In this document: positions 32,036 to 44,409 of the stretch, in pieces
Numbering within the stretch: position 1 is the first letter of the stretch
Layout: every line of letters begins with the position of its first letter
Assembly: GCA_958295665.1 (NCBI GenBank)
Contig: OY282558.1
Span: 66,762,789 to 66,826,788 of the forward strand
DNA length: 64,000 bases
Source of the DNA: Tipula vernalis
Taxonomy: Eukaryota; Arthropoda; Insecta; Diptera; Tipulidae
Direction of reading: 5' to 3'
Notes under the pieces: generated by a model
Database searches by the model: none
Seen by the model: only the letters and a program-made list of their open reading frames with translations
Told to the model about the DNA's origin: nothing
Position numbers and translations under genes: made by a program

Positions 32036-34858
32036 ATTTTAAATAAAGGCAAAAATGAACACTAACGTTTAAGCTGTTTTGCAACCTTCATCTTGGCTTT
32101 CTGCAAACTTTAATATATTCACCCTACGTAGAAATCGTATGCCATCGTCGTGAGTATGCTTGGCAAGTTGATCATAATCATCGTATCCATTAAATTCCTC
32201 GTATTCTTCATATTTATGTTATTCACCTTATTAGTCACCGTTAGTCACAACCATCATATTCATCATCGTATTCGTTCATGTTCATCATTCCTTTTAATGC
32301 AGATGTTCTGTATTTTAATAAATTCGTTCTGTTATTCTAAATTTTTAAAACTCGAGTTATGTTGTTTTGGGCTATATATACCACAGATATCATACCTACC
32401 ATATTCACTATATTCAACCCAGTCGTTAAATTCATTATAATAATCGTTATCCAATATTTTTATCATATTCACCATCACCAATCATCTTTCATTATTCAGT
32501 TAGAATAATTATATATTTTTGGATTACGTATTGAAGTTCCGAAAGTTCTAGGTTTAATTTATGTATTTGCATATATGTAATATTATGTAGCTTTACTCAT
32601 ATACATAATTTAAGCATTGAATAAATAATTGTATTTTAAATGTTGATGTCTTAACTCCCTATCGCTCCCCTTCTCTCTCACTTTCTTTACATTTTTTGAT
32701 TTCGTATAATATTGCATTAAATACAAGTAGTCTAAATAAAGTATAATCTCGAATAATCTTGTACAAATAAAAACTATTTTGTGTTGTCAAGTAAATTCAA
32801 TTACCAGCGGTTTAACAAAATAAAATCGGTTTCAATATTTCATAAAAAGATAAATTGAAATTATTATCATTTTATGTTGCCATTATAGAAAAATGAAAAA
32901 AAAAATGTATTTAACATTTCTGTGATATGCTCCACATAAAATATGCTACTGTATCAAATACTTGTTAGGCAAGATGCAACTCAATTACTGTATTAATGTC
33001 AGATTAGATGAGTTCTTTCGCTTATGTCATTGGTTGGGTAATCCCAAAGAATATTAAATTATTTGGTTAAGGATAGCCACGATAAATTTATTTTTATTTA
33101 ATCTTTTTAAGAGATGATTCCATTTATTTATCTCCTTCCACAACCAGACGAAACTCATACGATTGAAATGGAGTCAGACATCTTTTTTACTATATTTATC
33201 ATAATTTGTAATAGGAACCTAAGTGCAAACACACAGTAGTTTATAATACAATATAAAGTTATAGTTGAGTTTGTTATAGCTAAATAAAATAATTAAAAAA
33301 CTGTAATAGTGTCTTATCCCCAATTACAATACAGTTGGAGCATAAACTAGTTCGAACTACTCTAATTCGAAACTTTTCACAGAAACAACTAGATTTATGC
33401 CCCAAACCAAACATACATGCTTACGTTTAATTACAAAGGTCAAAAGTCCAGAAATATTATACAAATAAGTTTAATTTAGTCGTTGCCATCTAAAAGATAA
33501 AATCAAAAAAAAAAATCCACCAGAGACTTATTAACCAACCCAAACTAAAAATATTTCTGAATTAATTTAATAAAAATAAAAAATTCTTTTAATGTCATAA
33601 ATTTGACCTGATCTATTATTGAGGGTTAAATTAAGTAAGTGTTAAAGTATTTGTAGTTTAATCATGTACACAAAAAAAAATTGAAACAATCTTCTTCCTC
33701 ATTTATAATGATAAAATTATATTTACAGTTGCTAATTTAGTTTATGTGACATTATTATTAAAAAATTTAAATTGCTGTTTAAATTAGGCCTGCCAAATTC
33801 GTTTAATAAAGGCTACTATCGCCAACTATACAGTCAAAAAGGAATTTGTTAATTCGCCTGCATGTACTATGCTCATATTCATTCATTACAACAACTAAAA
33901 ATTACCAAAAAAACCAAATATTTTCAAAATAACTGTAGATGAAAGAATTCCCAGCAACAAAGAGATTCTTTAGTAGGATTTCCATAATCCATTTCCATTT
34001 GCTAACATGTGTAGATACCAACACCATACTTTCAAAAATATTGGGTAATTTAAGCTTTATTTTTAAACCAGATTGGTGATTGAGCCACTTAGCACTTTGT
34101 TTTTCTGTAATGCGTTTGTCCCAATCGAGCCAAAATCACAAAATCTCTTGAAGGAATATTTTTGTGTAAGCCCAGTTCAAATAAGAACTACCGATCTGTG
34201 TGTGTAAAATTTTTGGTGAGGAGGCTGCACCAAATCGCACATTACAAAAATTGTTAGTTTTGTACTTCACTATTCTCTATGGGCGTCCAAAAAAGGAAGA
34301 ACGATCTCTCGTGCTTTGTACAATAAATATATGAAAACGACACTTTTCCAGGTTATGAAATCGATTGCAGCGCATCTTTCTGACGTATTACCGCAAAAAT
34401 GTCCTTTTCTTAGTTATTTCACTATTCTTTGTCACATGCGAAATGTCATCACATTCATTGCATAAACGTTAGGTTGTTGGTTCGAAACATTCCCGTAACG
34501 TCGCCGGAGATTGTCATATTTCGTTCTCGGAAACTGAATCATATACGAGTGCGTGTACCAGTGATAACAACAATTCTGGTCCTTAATGGCACCCTAGAAG
34601 AACAGCCGCATACTATCCATTATTTTTTCGAGTTTTACTTTGTATAATCTTTCAGAAACTCCGGGAGGAGAAACTCGCATTGAAAATTAAAGTTCGTAAG
34701 TTCAATTCGAAAATTTCAAAAATTCTAAATTACACAACATGCACTTGATGTCAAAATGATCAAATAACCGGTCCGAGGACCGAATTATGCTTAACAAAAC
34801 AAAAATTCTCTACTCAAATTATTTGTCAGCTTATGGTTTCTTGTGATTCCAACGGCAG
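32036..34858. other. No gene recognised
   Basis: AT-rich. Bases 32150-32500 have a loose ATTCATC/ATATTCACC repeat texture that explains the open frame there. The frame at 34429-34647 and its reverse have ordinary composition but no recognisable motif. Confidence 0.35.
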
Positions 34859-35480
34859 ATGAAAATTATACAAGAGGCTCTCATTTCGCTGCATTCAATT
34901 TTGTCGGAATCATTTGATACACTTTCGAAGTTGCTGCAATTGTTTACAGACATTTAGGGAAAAAATTGACTTTGGGAGTTTTTTTTTTTTACAGTTACCT
35001 ACTCAGTGTGCGAAACATTTGATGGAAAATCTGCTTTTCTTATTTATAAGGCCATTTGATAGTTTCGAAATCAATTTTCCGTTAACAACACTCAAGAAAA
35101 ATTCATTTCAAGAATATATTATGCTATTCATCACCAGGTAACGAAAACAGGTCTCCTTGCGGCGGTTACTTTTCAATTTAGTTGTCATTTATAGAATGAG
35201 TGCCTGGATTATGTATACAATGCAAAGTGTTGATTTTTATTTCGCTAAGCTCGATGAATCCAGTCGCTTCGTCATTATTATTCTAAATATCAGAATAAGC
35301 GAGAGCAATCTCTAAGGTGAGGCGCCACCCGCGTCAATTGTGACTTCTCCAAATTCACTGCCCTTTAATTTTATGGAACCAACATTTTGTTTAGGCCCAA
35401 ACATCACATGCATATCTTTCGAAAGTCGTAATTCAGCTAACTTTCATAATAACCCATCAGCGGACACTTGTCACAACCTA
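34859..35480. other. Cluster of unassigned coding-like fragments
   Basis: Plus strand 34859-34957 reads MKIIQEALISLHSILSESFD... for 32 residues. A poly-T tract plus ACAG at 34980-34994 is followed by a frame (LPTQCAKHLMENLLF...) that ends at a donor-like CAG/GTAACG near 35137. Minus strand pieces read VPYADVIKLKLYRVLGCDKC (about 35435-35521) and, after a one-base shift, KDMHVMFGPKQNVGSIKLKG (about 35330-35430), ending SP then TAG. Composition is protein-like but I recognise none of them. They could be pseudogene, transposon or old viral fragments. Confidence 0.25.
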
Positions 35481-36639
35481 ATACTCTGTACAATTTTAGC
35501 TTGATAACGTCAGCGTAAGGAACGCTACTCCTTCCTCCCGTCCGAGTTTATGTGAATTAAACATTTTATAGACGGGGAATTCAGAAAAATTCCAAAATTT
35601 AGAATCAGAAGATCACACTTTTTGGCTTCCCACACTGTATAATTCCTTGATAGAGATAACCTATGTTAACTCAGGTCTATATATGCATAGAATCCGCAAA
35701 TTAGTGCAGAGTTTCGTTAAATCAAAAAAACTTAGCGGATCTTGTTCGCTTGAGCTAGCTTATATTATCGTCTTCCGTTGAATGGGTTTGGCATTATGTT
35801 GAGTTGAACTTAGGTTACCGTAATCTCAAAATGGCGGCGTTTGTTTCCAGGAAATTGATTACGTTAAGTTTTTTGTTGTGATTATTTTTTCTAAATAACT
35901 CTCTTTGTGTTTTTAATTGATTGTAAGATTGTTTCAGACCAAAACACTACAGATATCGCCATTTTTATTTTTAACTGGATTCAATTCTACGGGTTTCGTC
36001 GAGTTAAGAATAACGTAACGAAACCTAACTCCAATCTCTGCTTCCATCAACAATAACTCTGATTCAAGCTGGTTTGAAGCTTCCAAATAGAAACTTATCC
36101 GTCAACTTTTTTTTTTGTAAATTATATAATTATTAATTAATTTACCAAAAATTAATTAAAACAGCCTCACAGAACGTCGCTATCATGGAAACGATTAGAT
36201 TCTGCTCATGGAAACGATTAGATTCTTCCAACTATGTCTATAAAATGTTAATTAATTTGTTTTAATTACTAATTTTAAAAAATTTAACAAGTGTATTAGG
36301 AGGTATTGAAAAAAGTTTGACGATTCGAAATATTCTATCCAAATAAAACCCATGTTTGCCTTTGAAAGCCGTTCCAAAAATCGTCGAATTTCGGATTTAA
36401 ATTAATATCTTATAAACCTTTACAATCACAAAACTTTAAATTCGTTTTTGAAGAATTCGAAGACCAGTTACCGGTATCACAACTTAATTAGGCGGGCTTG
36501 AATTTCAATACGAATCATTTATTTTGAATCTATCGGTAAATAAAAGCAACAAATAAACCCAATATAATTCTACCCAAATCAATCAAAGTTCCCGAAATTA
36601 AAATTCCCCTTTCTGACTGTAGCGACATGACACAGCGGA
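35481..36639. other. No gene recognised
   Basis: Non-coding. A 21-base near-tandem repeat (CATGGAAACGATTAGATTCT) occurs twice at 36185-36230. Confidence 0.4.
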
Positions 36640-36649
36640 TAGCATTTCA

Positions 36650-37123
36650 CGACACATATACCTTGCAGTTATTCACAAAAAACGATAATTTGAATGAAAC
36701 AGTCAAATATACTTATCTTTTGGATAAACTCCTTGGCAATACAAAAGAGTCAATCGGCCACTTTAACTAAAACCTGTAATGAAAAGGCATGTGAAAGTTT
36801 GGTTAGCTTACATGATCATGCTCGCGTAATTGTGGATAAACATATTGAACCACTAAATTGATATTGATCGAACTGTAACACGAAGTGAAACTGAGTTTCG
36901 AAACCTTTTAAATGGTGCTCTGTCCCACATATCTTCGTTGGGCGCAAGCGATTTACAATTAGGCAGTCTTTCCCAATTGATTGTTCTCAAAATAATAAAT
37001 CGTAAATTGGATGGTACAGCTCATGGTGAGTATGAGGAATCAATTGATTACGGCAAACAACCGAATTGGGAAGAATTCAAGTCATTCTACGAGAAAAAAC
37101 GTCGTTTCCTAAGAAAAGTCTAA
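36650..37123 (+). pseudogene. BEL/Pao gag remnant
   Basis: Readable pieces include YTYLLDKLLGNTKESIGHF, then a frame at 36938-37123 with LGSLSQLIVLKIINRKLDG and PNWEEFKSFYEKKRRFL. These resemble the capsid-like region of BEL/Pao Gag (a KFxYLxxLLxGxA block and a later LISSKLD...FLExR block). Several stops and shifts are present. Confidence 0.5.
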
Positions 37124-37424
37124 AAAGTAACGTCAAAACCTATTAATGCGGTCCCAACTTCATGACAAAAACCGTCATTGGGTAACTTTACCAAATATTC
37201 AAGTAATAAACCATTTTTTAAACAAGAATCTTCATATTTTTCTAACCAAACAATTTTAAATATAATTTGAGATCTTTGCAGTAAAGCAACGCATCTGTAA
37301 TTTTTGTGTCCCATAAGGAAGCAAAGCTTGATTAAACTGTCTTAATATTCTTCTTCCGATTATCCTTGGTTGAACGACAACGAACTCAAATGACATTCTT
37401 ACACGATTTTGAGAACTTGAAAAC

Positions 37425-38353
37425 GTGACATCCAAAAGGTTTCTATCCGCGGACGAAAAATCATGTGAAACATATGTCACCCAAACCACAACTCGTAAAA
37501 CCTTAGACGATCTGGGCGAATCTAAATCAACAGCTTTGAAGCGATTTAATCATTTAGAAAGCAAATTGAACAATAATTCGGATATTAAACATTCATATGT
37601 GAAATTCATTAATAAGTATTCCCACCTGGGCCACATGAAACTTAGTAATGACACCAACGGGTCCAAACAAACATCTTACTACATGCCACACCACGCTGTT
37701 GAGCGGAATTCTAGTTCTTTCACAAAACTCCGCATAGTATTTGACGCTCCTGCGAAAACATCAAGAAAGATATACAAACACTTTGGGAAAAACAGCTTAA
37801 CTGGGATGAACCATTGAACCTCAGGAACTTTGGACATATTATCAAAACGTTTTAAAATCCATTTCAAAGTTTAAATTGCATCGTAACGTTATGGGTCACA
37901 CAGAAACCACAGAAACAAACGAAATAATTCGAAAAGAACTTCACGAACAGGAGCTTGTCTCTCTCTATGTCAAAATTGTCGATTCAGCAAATAACGTGTC
38001 AGCAATTTCGATCCTAACCTGATAGATCTTAAAAAAACTACAGTAGTGATTATTGGCCCAAAATCCGACAAATTTATTGAATCGTTACTGTCTAAGTTCA
38101 GCTCGTTTGAAAAACTTGTTCGAGTTATGACCTACATTATTCATGTAAAAAAATGCTCTGAACGTCAAACTACAAAATCTCTGGCCGTACCTGCTGATCG
38201 TTTGTTCGCAAATAAATATTGGCCAGTGAGGCAAAAATGCCGTGGCAAAAATATTACCAAACGCATAGTAAATCCTTGCGTCAATTGTTTTCCAACGAAA
38301 CCACTTACTTCACAGCAAATAATGGGTGGTTTACCTATTGAGCGCTTTAGCCA
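37425..38353 (+). pseudogene. BEL/Pao pol remnant (RT start and integrase part)
   Basis: The frame at 37425-37817 has LGESKSTALKRFNHLESKL, FINKYSHLGHMKL, YYMPHHAVERNSSSFTKLR and IVFDAPAKTS, the diagnostic start of BEL/Pao reverse transcriptase. The catalytic YVDD region is missing. After decay, 38046-38353 gives LLSKFSSFEKLVRVMTYII and CVNCFPTKP...QIMGGLPIERF from the integrase zinc-binding area. The reading is cut at 38353 by the foldback element; what follows in the same frame (SHTVKVSRK...) belongs to that element. Confidence 0.7.
38344..38353. other. Target site duplication, left copy
   Basis: GCTTTAGCCA here and at 39038-39047 brackets the foldback element. Confidence 0.75.
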
Positions 38354-39037
38354 TACTGTTAAAGTTAGCCGAAAGTTGGCAGCCGAAAGTGAAAAGTCGA
38401 TAATGCAGATCGTGTTAGTCCCGCCGAAAGTATAAAAAATGCTAATGCAGATTGTGCAATCCCAGCCGGAAGTAAAAGGTCGATTATGCAGATTATGATA
38501 TAACACTCCAGCCGAAAATAAAAAATTTAGTAGTTATCAGCCGAAAGTAAATAGGATACATAGATTGATATAAAAATTTTTGAAAATAAATTTACGTGTA
38601 AAACTTTGCTTCGTAGAAAATATCGGAAAATCAGAAGAATATACAAAATTAGAATTATTAGAAAATTTGTATAAAATCAGCCTCTAGAGTGTTATGTCTG
38701 GAGATGGATTGTATTGATGTAATTACTCAATAGCTGTCGCAGGAAAAAAATTCAGTTCAAGTTTCACGTGGGAAATCTCGGAAAATTCAATTTTCTTACT
38801 TTCATCCATTTCTTACTTTCTGCTGGAAACTTTTTTGAATTTTCCGAAATTTCCCACGGGAAACTTGTACTGAATTTTTTTTCCTGCGATAGCTATTGAC
38901 AAGTCACATCAATGCAATCCATCTCCAGACGTAACACTCTAGAGGCTGATTTATTTTCGGCTGGAATATCAATAATATAATCTGCGTTATCGACTTTTCA
39001 CTTTCGGCTGGAAACTTTCGGCTAACTTTAACAGGGT
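38354..39037. mobile_element. Foldback MITE with 10-base target duplication
   Basis: A 684-bp inverted-repeat element. Outer arms start CTGTTAAAGTTAGCCGAAAG and contain repeated GCCGAAAGT/AGCCGAAAAT units spaced every few tens of bases on the left. Inner arms of about 115 bases (about 38680-38795 and 38838-38955) share CTCTAGAGTGTTATGTCTGG-type sequence around a loop of about 40 bases. The left side is longer because it has extra copies of the GCCGAAAGT unit. The duplication GCTTTAGCCA (10 bases) is in the range for Mutator-like elements (9-11), but no transposase is present, so the superfamily stays open. It sits inside BEL/Pao integrase. Confidence 0.75.
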
Positions 39038-39600
39038 GCTTTAGCCAGTTTAAGGCATTTTACAATACACGAGTGGATTTCTGCGAGCCGTTTTTCAAGA
39101 AATTTCCCAACATTCGCGAGAGAGTTTTGCATTTTATGGAGTTTAGTACACTCTGAGGAAATGCTAAACTATCGACCGCTTTCAGTTATGTCTGATGATC
39201 GAAACGATCCTGAGCCTATGACTCCAGATCATTTTTTAACTGGAAACGTTATTCAAACCTTACTTGAGCCTTGCTACAATCATCTTAATGAAAATCGTCT
39301 TTCTCGATTCAAGCAGCCTAATTATGTCTTTCTGGGAGAGATATTCTTTAGAATACTTAAACAGTTTACAAACTCGTTCGAAGTCAGGATAGCTTACCGC
39401 CAATTAAATGGCCGCCGTCAATTGTGGCGCTTCGACTATGTCAGGAGCAAACGGGAGAACACATTTTGTTGCAATTGCTTGGGATTAGTAAACACATCTA
39501 ATTTTGTCATTTATCTGTGTAACAATATTTTGCAATCTGTTAATCTTAGAGAGAATAAGAAAAAAAAACGTTGGATTCTTGAGGTAGTTTCCATAGTCAT
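39038..39600 (+). pseudogene. BEL/Pao integrase C-terminal remnant
   Basis: Resumes the fossil after the foldback element: LASLRHFTIHEWISASRFF, then in the frame 39161-39637 LNYRPLSVMSDDRNDPEPM, TPDHFLTGNVIQTLLEP and LSRFKQPN. These match the C-terminal core of BEL/Pao integrases (an LNxRPL...LTPxHFLxG block). The frame is broken on both sides. Confidence 0.75.
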
Positions 39601-42187
39601 ATGCCATTTTCTTCTGTGGTCACCTTATCCATTCTAAAATTTTTATATTGCTTTTGTTCGTTTTCAAAGGAAACTTAATCAGATTAAAGATGTGGTAAAT
39701 AATATTTTGTATAAAAGATGAAGAATTTATTATCCGATAAAATTCCCGTAAGTCGTATTAGATTTTCCCTCCACAAACATGTTGTAACGATAACGATAAA
39801 CAAATTTCCCAACATAAAAAAGACTACAGCTAAAATTAAATATCGATAAAATATATTCTATAATGTATTTGGTTAATTTAATTACCGAAAGATACGAGCT
39901 ATGAAGATTTTATTGATCAGAAATATGTAATCTGAGATTTTATTACGCCATATCAATATAATGTTCAAACCATTTTATATCAAACTCATATACAAATTAT
40001 GTAGTCCCACGTTGACCTTTCAGAACCATATCTGAAATTACCGATAGAAATCCATGTGCGTATTGTATACGATAAACGTGATAAAAAATCTTATAAACCA
40101 AGAATATTTTTTTCAATAAAAAATTTGACCTTCAACATTCCCATAATTTACCTTTAGCTTTCATTTTCATTATCTCTCTCGACAGACATTTTTGGAATTT
40201 ATTTGGTAAGTTATTTTCAATCATCATCTTCATCTGATTGAGAAGAATGCTTGTGAGACACCCACAAATTGATTGCTTATTTTTGGTTTCTTTTCGACAT
40301 TAGTATTTTTCGCCATTTCAACGACTACTGATAATTAACGCAGAGAGAGATTATTTCATATTATTAGCTACGGGTATACCTATTCACCAATTTTCCCCCC
40401 TTTTTTCAATTTTATTTGCTTAAACTACTTAAACGACAAAAAAGGTTCAGTGAATTGACTTTTTTCCATTTTCTTAGTATTTTTTAGTAGTTTGGAGAAC
40501 ACGAAGTTTATAAATATTTGTTTATTATAGGGTGAAAATGTAAAGTTTGTGGTAAATTGAATCTATGATATGTACACGTACGTATATTGAAGAGATGAAA
40601 TAAAATTTAATCAAACAATATTGACTCAAACGTTGTCATTTTGTAAATAAAAACTAAGCACATATGTACATATACGAACTCGTACTTAGGTAGAATATTA
40701 TTTAACTCTAGGCACTTCACTAAAAAGGTATAGATTTACAATTTTTGTCAGGCTTTAGAATTATTGCCTTATTCCCAGTTATTCATAAAAATAAATATCG
40801 ATTGCCAAACCCATTAAGTACTTAGCTTAAGAGAAAATGGAACACGAGTGCACATATGGAATATTTATTAATATTAAACCAGCATTATAATATCACAATT
40901 CAGGTGACCTACTTTCAAGCATAAAAATTAACAATTTTGTCCTTAATTGATTTTCATTCTAGTGTACATAATATTATACAAAAATTTACCCTTTATATTC
41001 ACCTTCATAAATCTTTTGCTGTTTATATACAAATGTTGATATACATTTGACAAAAAATCTAATAAATTAAAATGCGGACTCCATAAAAATAAAACGTGAA
41101 GATTTACAAGACGAAGACACTTTATTTATTATACAATTTATATTTATAAGAAGCGCAGTTCATTAGGTTATCAATTTTCAAACGCACGAGCATTTTACTT
41201 TAAAACTATGTACACCAAAATTTAGTGCTCATCAGCTGTATAATAACATATTGAAACACACTGATAGACTAAAGGGTAAATATAAAAGAAATGTCACGTA
41301 TTTGTCAATATAGGAATGCGTCTAAATAAAAAAAAAATTGTATTACATACATGATTACATTAAAAACAGACATATCCTCTCATATCCAAAAATATTATTT
41401 TTCAGTTTTTTTCTTTATACCAAATTTCCACGAAAATGTGTTTCGTTCAAATTTCTAGGAATGAAGCCAATTTGTAATTTTTTTTATGGTTGAAAAAATT
41501 CAAGTCGTTACCTTAACATAAGACATAAATTTGCATAATATGAGACTGAATATAATGCTTCGATGATCTTACATGCTCTTTACATATAGATGACATAAGC
41601 TGGTGTTAAACAACTGTATTTTTATTACGCTAAATGTTATTTAATTTATAAAAAAAATTCTTGTTTAAACCATCAATCGTTTAAGCAACAAAAATATTAA
41701 CCAATTTCTGCTTAATAAAAAAATGGATGAATTTTTATGTTACGGTCCATAAAGACTGCCTGCACATGAACCAGCTTAATGGATCATCATCACAGATGGT
41801 GAAATGAAATGAATGAGATCAATTTCTACTTCCTAAAAATCGAAATCGAAATTGGTTAGTTATTTTTAAACTGTACTGACTATATAAACAGACTCGAGGA
41901 ATTAAAATTAAAAACTAAAAATTAAAATTTTAAAGAGTTTAAATTCAAAGTTTAAGTAACAAAGTATAAATAAATAAATATTCTGGATTAAACATTTCTA
42001 ATTATAGCCAACTGTCAAACCCACCCCCTTCCCGCCCCCACAAGCAAACTCCAGAAGTATTAGCTTCAACATCAAATTTAAAATATAAAAATTAGAACTA
42101 ATTAAAATCAGAAACAATCTTACAAAATTAATTAAAATCTAATTCCCAATCCAAGCTCTCAGTAACCCACAGAAGACGCAACAATGT
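39601..42187. other. No gene recognised
   Basis: About 2.6 kb of AT-rich non-coding DNA. A C-rich tract at 42017-42050 is the only outlier. Confidence 0.45.
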
Positions 42188-42191
42188 ATTA
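42188..42191. other. Target site duplication, left copy (ERV-2)
   Basis: ATTA here and at 49021-49024 flanks the LTRs of the second errantivirus. Confidence 0.75.
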
Positions 42192-42539
42192 AGTTATGGT
42201 GTGGACTGTGGACCGTAACAATATTTATTTTTTAATCGGATGGAAGCGTTCCCTTTAACGTTCTATTTTTAAGTATTTGGTTCGTATTTTATATTATTTG
42301 ATTATGCTGACTATGAGCTTTATTATTTCGTTCGAACCAGTTTAATACAATAAGAAATGTTTACAATAAGGATTTTGTATTGTTTTTTAATTATGTTTTA
42401 GAGAATGTGATATTCGGGATTAAATATCGAACTACTGCTTATTAATCGTTTTTCTATTTAATTATCGGATATTTATTTAAATCGGATATTGACTTGGATA
42501 TATGAGTCACTGGTGGTGTACGTGATAATGTACATAACT
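42192..42539 (-). repeat. ERV-2 3' LTR (left copy), 348 bp
   Basis: Reads AGTTATGTAC... on the minus strand. Compared with the right LTR it lacks a block of about 66 bases after the TCTATTTTTAAG region and has a 7-base duplication near GTGGACTGTGGACCG, plus point differences. Confidence 0.88.
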
Positions 42540-42552
42540 CCTCCCCACTAGG
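42540..42552 (-). promoter_or_regulatory. ERV-2 polypurine tract
   Basis: The minus strand reads CTAGTGGGGAGG directly before the 3' LTR. Confidence 0.7.
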
Positions 42553-42622
42553 ATTGAAGCTGTCCTCAGCGTTTTCAGCTACCGCGGCTGTAAATTGCTG
42601 CTTAATTTTTTGTATAGAACCT

Positions 42623-44090
42623 TTATATTTTTTGAAAAAGAAAGAATAGAATTATTATGATTATAATGATGGTGATTAGAGTTGTTGATGCTATCGTATT
42701 TGTATATGTAATAGTTTTCCTTTGCGTTTGATGAATTTTTTCCAAATTTTTGATTGTATTTTTAGTTAAATATGGTATATCTAAAACTTCTTCCTTTGTA
42801 AGGTTGATAAATATATTATCGAACGGTTGAATGATTTGTGAGCGTTGAATTCTGCGTGTTTCATCTTTCGTAAACGTTTTTCCTCCTGCTGTGATACTGC
42901 AATTTTGGAAATGTAGTAGTTTTATTCCTTTTATCATTGTATTGCTAATTTCACAGGTTGTTTGAATTTTGGTTCCATTTGTGGATTTGATGAATAAGTA
43001 CTCATCATGTAGGAATTCTATATCATCCTGGTTTATTGTTTGTATTGCGTCGCAATTTGCATCTTTGTTGTTTATGACATTTGGTATACAACTGCTGTTG
43101 TTGGGTTGTACTTGTTCTTGTTGGCAGTAAAATACTTGTTCTATCGTTTGGCATGGCTGATTAATTAACATATATTTTTGGGTATTGGATATTAGGGTTT
43201 TAATATATTGTTTAATTGTATAATTGTTAATAGGATATGTTTTTATTTTAAAATAATTAAAAATATCTTGTGAAAATTGTGGAATTTCAATAAGTATTAC
43301 AAGATTGGTATTGTTGTAATATGCTTTAAGTTCTAATAAGGAATAAATTTGTTCTTCCGATTTAATTTTTATTTCACTTTTATCTAAATCTTCAGTTACG
43401 TAACTCATTTCGGTATTATCAAGAATATGTCTAGAAATTATCCCTACTTTGGCAAATGTTTGATCTGTTCTGATAGGATTAAAATATTATCATCTATGCG
43501 AAAATGTACATGAATCATGAATGCTTGCTCAAGTAATTTTTTATCAGTTTTATCTATTTCTTTAAGATATTTATTAAGAATATTTGTTATATTGCCTACT
43601 TGGTCTGTGATTTCTTCAAATCGATTTATTATTAATGCGTTAATTTTTATTTGTTTGTTAAATTGGTCATTAATTTTATATTGCCCGTCACCTAAAAGTG
43701 TTATTGAATTTTGGATAGTTTCGTAGTCATTTTGATCTAAATTACCGGTGATGGCTTTAATAAAGGTTTCTAACGGGTTAAAAATTCCTCGTTTGAATCG
43801 TGTTGGGTAATTAGGTAAAATATTGGTAAGGGATCTTTTAGCTTGTGCTAATTTTCTTTTGAGAATACGTAAAAGAGTGATATCCTTTATATTTTTTTCT
43901 TTCATTATTGATTCTAAAGTTTGAATTGTTATTTCGATATTTTTATAGTTTGGTTTTAAATCGTTTAATTCTTTGATGTGGAAGAGTTTTGAGTAAGCTG
44001 TGATCACTCTTGCTTCTCCCAGTTTTAATGCTATCAGGCCTTTACTTGTTGTGAGATCGAAGACTTCGAGGCTCTGTGGAGTAGATGAAA
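42623..44090 (-). pseudogene. env: ERV-2 env, one frameshift
   Basis: The upstream half (43444-44090) reads FDLTTSKGLIALKLGEARVI, then a furin-type site RFKR followed by GIFNPLETFIKAITGNLD. The frame slips near 43465, and the downstream half (42623-43408) continues SRHILDNTEMSYVTEDLDKS, IKSEEQIYSLLELKAYYNNT and a C-terminal hydrophobic segment rich in Ile (TLITIIIIIIILFFLF). The order and motifs match ERV-1 env throughout. The cytoplasmic tail is shortened or out of frame. Not functional as it stands. Confidence 0.82.
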
Positions 44091-44409
44091 CATTTATTAT
44101 ATCTAACCCATAGCTAATAATTTTTTTGATTCGATTTTTATGAACCGGACGTTTATTTGTGTTTACTGTAATTTCTTTATTTTTTGTTACTGTGTGTTTA
44201 ATAAGCTTTGGAACTAACTTGTCCCTAGTAGTAGATTTTTCAAAAAATTTTCGTTTGGTTGAAATACTTTAGGTTCTGAATCATTTTTATTTAGAGTTCC
44301 TATTGTTTTTGTTTTTGATTTTTCGTTCAGGGTTGCAATATGTTTTGCTATTTTTGAGTAATCATCTCGAATTCCGTTAAGGTATTCGTTTGATTGATTG
44401 GCCATGTCT

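Larger units (their letters stand above)
36640..39600 (+). mobile_element. BEL/Pao retrotransposon fossil
   Basis: The plus strand holds, in order, gag debris, RT N-terminal region, integrase core debris and integrase C-terminus, all in broken frames and with much of RT/RNase H missing. LTRs were not identified. A foldback element at 38354-39037 has inserted into the integrase region after the fossil arose. Confidence 0.75.

Noticed and set aside
32150..32440. 96-residue plus-strand frame with a hydrophobic start resembling a signal peptide
   Set aside because: The stretch is a loose ATTCATC-type repeat and the frame has no conserved features.
38354..38435. Continuation of the BEL/Pao integrase frame into VKVSRK...
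   Set aside because: This stretch is the arm of the foldback insertion; the true integrase continuation resumes after the target duplication at 39038.
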